A DNA stretch of 64,000 nt from the NCBI RefSeq assembly GCF_943736995.1, contig NZ_OX031157.1:1771001-1835000 (forward strand). Direction: 5' to 3'. This stretch comes from Sporosarcina sp. Marseille-Q4943 (GTDB lineage Bacteria; Bacillota; Bacilli; Bacillales_A; Planococcaceae). The notes under the pieces are model-generated. The model was not told where the DNA came from and made no database searches. It worked only from the letters and a program-made list of their open reading frames with translations. Of this stretch, positions 62,255-64,000 are shown piece after piece; the first letter of the stretch is position 1, and every line of letters begins with the position of its first letter. The position numbers and the translations under genes are program-made.

Positions 62255-62278
62255 AACCCCCATAAATCTACGGGGGTT
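62255..62278 (-). terminator. Terminator after the 92-residue gene
   Basis: AACCCCC/GGGGGTT (62255-62261 and 62272-62278); the minus strand continues TATTTATTT. Confidence 0.65.
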
Positions 62279-62289
62279 GCCTTCTTACA

Positions 62290-62568
62290 TTACTGGTCTT
62301 CGACTTGCTCTGACACTTCATTCCATTGCTCTTTCATCAATTCCAACTGTTCCTTGTTCTGTTGAACCGTATCCATATGCTCATTGCGTTCCACAGCGTT
62401 CGCGAATGCATTTTCAGCACGCAAGATTGAATTGAATGCATGCTCAACTGCCATCTCCTCCGGATGCGACATCGCCTGCTTCACCGAACGATCCGCCTTC
62501 TGGACAGAATTGCTTAAAAAGGTGCTCGGATGATCCTTTTTCCAACTCGGTTTTGAGTCGTTCGCCAT
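62290..62568 (-). CDS. Small hydrophilic helical protein, 92 residues
   Basis: Begins MANDSKPSWKKDHPSTFLSN from an ATG with CAGGAGGGG 8 bases upstream. It is highly charged and almost wholly helical, with AVEHAFNSILRAENAFANAVE and a Gln/Glu-rich C-terminus. No Cys, no TM segment. The composition resembles small spore-associated proteins of Bacillales, but no SASP motif is present. Not recognised. Confidence 0.7.
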   Translation of the reverse strand: MANDSKPSWKKDHPSTFLSNSVQKADRSVKQAMSHPEEMAVEHAFNSILRAENAFANAVERNEHMDTVQQNKEQLELMKEQWNEVSEQVEDQ

Positions 62569-62717
62569 TTTATGATTTCCCCTCCTGCAAATAGGATTAG
62601 TTACTGCGAGCATAGTATTGTGAATTCGTCGGGAACTATGCGCCTTTTGAAAGCATATGTTTAAAACATTTGAGGAGTGGTATACATAGAAAGTAATTGA
62701 ACAAGGAGGTGAATAAC

Positions 62718-62840
62718 ATGACGAAACAATACAACTTTATTATCGGAAATAAACTGATCACAATCTATGACAAGGATAAGCAAATGGCCGAGCAAAAGGC
62801 TCAAGCTCTTTACAGAGAGCTTCAAAATGATGACAGCTAA
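62718..62840 (+). CDS. Small protein, 40 residues
   Basis: A perfect AAGGAGGTG lies 6 bases before the ATG. The product begins MTKQYNFIIGNKLITIYDKDK and ends in LYRELQNDDS, giving a beta hairpin followed by a helix. A strong terminator starts directly after the stop. RBS, ORF and terminator form a complete unit, so I consider it real. Not recognised. Confidence 0.7.
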   Translation: MTKQYNFIIGNKLITIYDKDKQMAEQKAQALYRELQNDDS

Positions 62841-62872
62841 AAACACCAGCCAGGTGAGAGGCTGGTGTTTTT
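62841..62872. terminator. Bidirectional terminator after the 40-residue gene
   Basis: AAACACCAGCC/GGCTGGTGTTT (62841-62851 and 62860-62870), with T runs on both strands; also serves the EamA gene. Confidence 0.92.
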
Positions 62873-62877
62873 ATATT

Positions 62878-63774
62878 TTACTGGAGCTTCTTCATGCGGA
62901 AGAGATTAGTGCCAAGCTCATTCAATGCGATCGCCACTAGTATGATAGCGGTACCTAGCCATTGAAGCGGCGTTACCATTTCTGACAGAATGGCGCTTGC
63001 CAATAGGATTGTAATAGGTAACTCAATCGAAGTTAGTATATTTGCGATTCCTCCCGAAACTAACGGTGCTCCTACCGCATAAAACAGTGGTGGAAGGACG
63101 GCACCAAATAATGACACCCCAATAGCAATCATGATTAAGTTTCCTTCCAATGGGAGTACAGCTGGAATGTCACGCGCAAATAGGACAAACACTAAGACGG
63201 TTGATCCCGTCACCATTAAAGAACTCCGCGTCAATGCATTCACGTTGACAGCGACCTTTCCACTGAAAAAAATAAAGCCTGCATACGTAAATGCAGAGAG
63301 AATCCCAAATACTAAACCTTTTATAGGCAACCCCTGTACGTCTCCATTAATAATATTCGAAGCGAAAAAGACCCCTACTAAAATTAATACTATGGATAAA
63401 ATTGTTACAGGCGAAGGTGTTGCTTTACTGAAAACCCATTCTATAATAATGCCGATCCATATGAACTGGAACATTAAAATAATTGCCAATGAAGCCGGTA
63501 AATATTGCATAGAGGCATAATAAAATATAGTCGTCAAGCCGATAAAACAACCGGTCATCATGATTTGCATAACGTTCTTCTTCGTAAGACCTTTGAAACT
63601 TGGCCGTTTAATTAGTGTGAGAGCCCATAATAAAATAAAGGAAATAGTCATTTGAACGATATTAATCTGCCCAAGTGTATAGCCGAAGCCAAACCCCAAC
63701 TTGGCAAATATCGGTGTAAAACCAAAACATGCAGCACCTAGTAATACAAATAATATCCCCTTATTTACTTTCAT
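62878..63774 (-). CDS. EamA/DMT family transporter
   Basis: 298 residues, ten TM helices in two EamA repeats: GILFVLLGAACFGFTPIFAKLGF (first) and KGLVFGILSAFTYAGFIFFSGK (second, about 148). Family members export amino acids or metabolites; substrate not predictable. The ATG is preceded by GGAGG. Monocistronic. Confidence 0.87.
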   Translation of the reverse strand: MKVNKGILFVLLGAACFGFTPIFAKLGFGFGYTLGQINIVQMTISFILLWALTLIKRPSFKGLTKKNVMQIMMTGCFIGLTTIFYYASMQYLPASLAIILMFQFIWIGIIIEWVFSKATPSPVTILSIVLILVGVFFASNIINGDVQGLPIKGLVFGILSAFTYAGFIFFSGKVAVNVNALTRSSLMVTGSTVLVFVLFARDIPAVLPLEGNLIMIAIGVSLFGAVLPPLFYAVGAPLVSGGIANILTSIELPITILLASAILSEMVTPLQWLGTAIILVAIALNELGTNLFRMKKLQ

Positions 63775-63855
63775 GATAATCCTCCCTGAAGCTTAAAGAT
63801 AACCTAATTATTGTATCATAAATAACCGAAAGGCTATCTACCATAGTCACCACTT

Positions 63856-63892
63856 AAAAGGCACCAAAACAATTTACCATTGTCTCGGTGCC
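63856..63892 (-). terminator. Terminator of the thiamine-diphosphate enzyme gene
   Basis: On the minus strand GGCACCGAGACAAT pairs with ATTGTTTTGGTGCC through G-U wobbles (63892-63860) and TTTT follows. Confidence 0.85.
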
Positions 63893-63916
63893 ATATCGTA
63901 TGCTATTTTTCCCTGG

Positions 63917-64000
63917 TCACTGTCTTCCCATCGTCGGTGGAATTTCATTTTCATCGACTAATGCTTCGATAACGATTGGCTTGTTCGTTTCTTTTGTGAG
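63917..64000 (-). CDS. C-terminal end of a thiamine-diphosphate-dependent enzyme (partial)
   Basis: Only 27 residues and the stop codon are in the window: LTKETNKPIVIEALVDENEI then PPTMGRQ. The pattern KPxVIEALVDxxExPP is how acetolactate synthase and pyruvate oxidase-type enzymes end. Which of these it is cannot be told. A terminator lies 25 bases downstream. Confidence 0.55.
   Translation of the reverse strand, partial: LTKETNKPIVIEALVDENEIPPTMGRQ

Overview
The window reads as chromosomal DNA of a low-to-moderate GC, endospore-forming member of the Bacillales, most like the Planococcaceae (Sporosarcina and relatives). The grounds are AGGAGG-type ribosome binding sites, frequent TTG and GTG starts, spore photoproduct lyase, a Gram-positive MntABCD manganese importer, MetNIQ, malate:quinone oxidoreductase, an S-layer homology protein, RNase J and a GuaC of the Bacillus type. 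The species name is inferred from gene content and protein style; no database was searched. I see no prophage, IS transposase, CRISPR array or rRNA. Most of the window is ordinary core and accessory chromosome in short operons separated by clear intrinsic terminators.

Layout. 1-10 kb: the N-terminal part of a RocB-like M20 hydrolase, a PAS-PAS-GGDEF-EAL signalling protein, a TetM/EF-G-like GTPase, a methyltransferase and a SwrC-like RND pump. 10-14 kb: mntABCD behind a sigma-A promoter whose start region carries a MntR-like palindrome. 14-24 kb: AraC regulator and VOC protein, a MarR/MFS operon with an operator, a two-gene ABC exporter, and a SWIM-SNF2 helicase with a small membrane protein. 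24-26 kb: a predicted six-bladed lectin-like propeller protein and small genes. 26-34 kb: a Cache-GGDEF diguanylate cyclase, guaC, a TSUP permease, UbiB/AarF, tRNA-Asn, RNase J and a RimJ-type acetyltransferase. 34-45 kb: a LysR gene divergent from a CofE-like ligase, a HAD phosphatase, an ECF sigma/anti-sigma pair, an SLH protein, an oxidoreductase, a protease-dead M50-like membrane protein and an NCS1 permease. 45-50 kb: metNIQ and mqo. 50-60 kb: a block with two full copies and one relic of a 146-bp repeat around a HAD nucleotidase, an alpha/beta hydrolase and a 794-residue isoprenoid synthase fusion, followed by a CitST-like two-component system and its CitMHS citrate carrier. 60-64 kb: splB with a tiny overlapping leader ORF, a DUF4317 protein, several very small genes, an EamA transporter and the C-terminal end of a thiamine-diphosphate enzyme.

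The most unusual material is: (1) the isoprenyl diphosphate synthase fused to a second region with its own pair of Asp-rich motifs, flanked by copies of the 146-bp repeat; (2) two arrays of CGCATAA motifs recurring at exactly 20-bp intervals (six and seven units), with a looser relative upstream of ubiB; (3) the 146-bp element with 10-bp terminal inverted repeats; (4) the six-repeat PLL-like propeller on a helical N-terminal domain; (5) a CofE homologue in an organism type not known to make F420; and (6) a second MntR-like palindrome in front of an NCS1 permease. Several small genes (58, 55, 40 and 13 codons) and many corrected start codons are recorded below.
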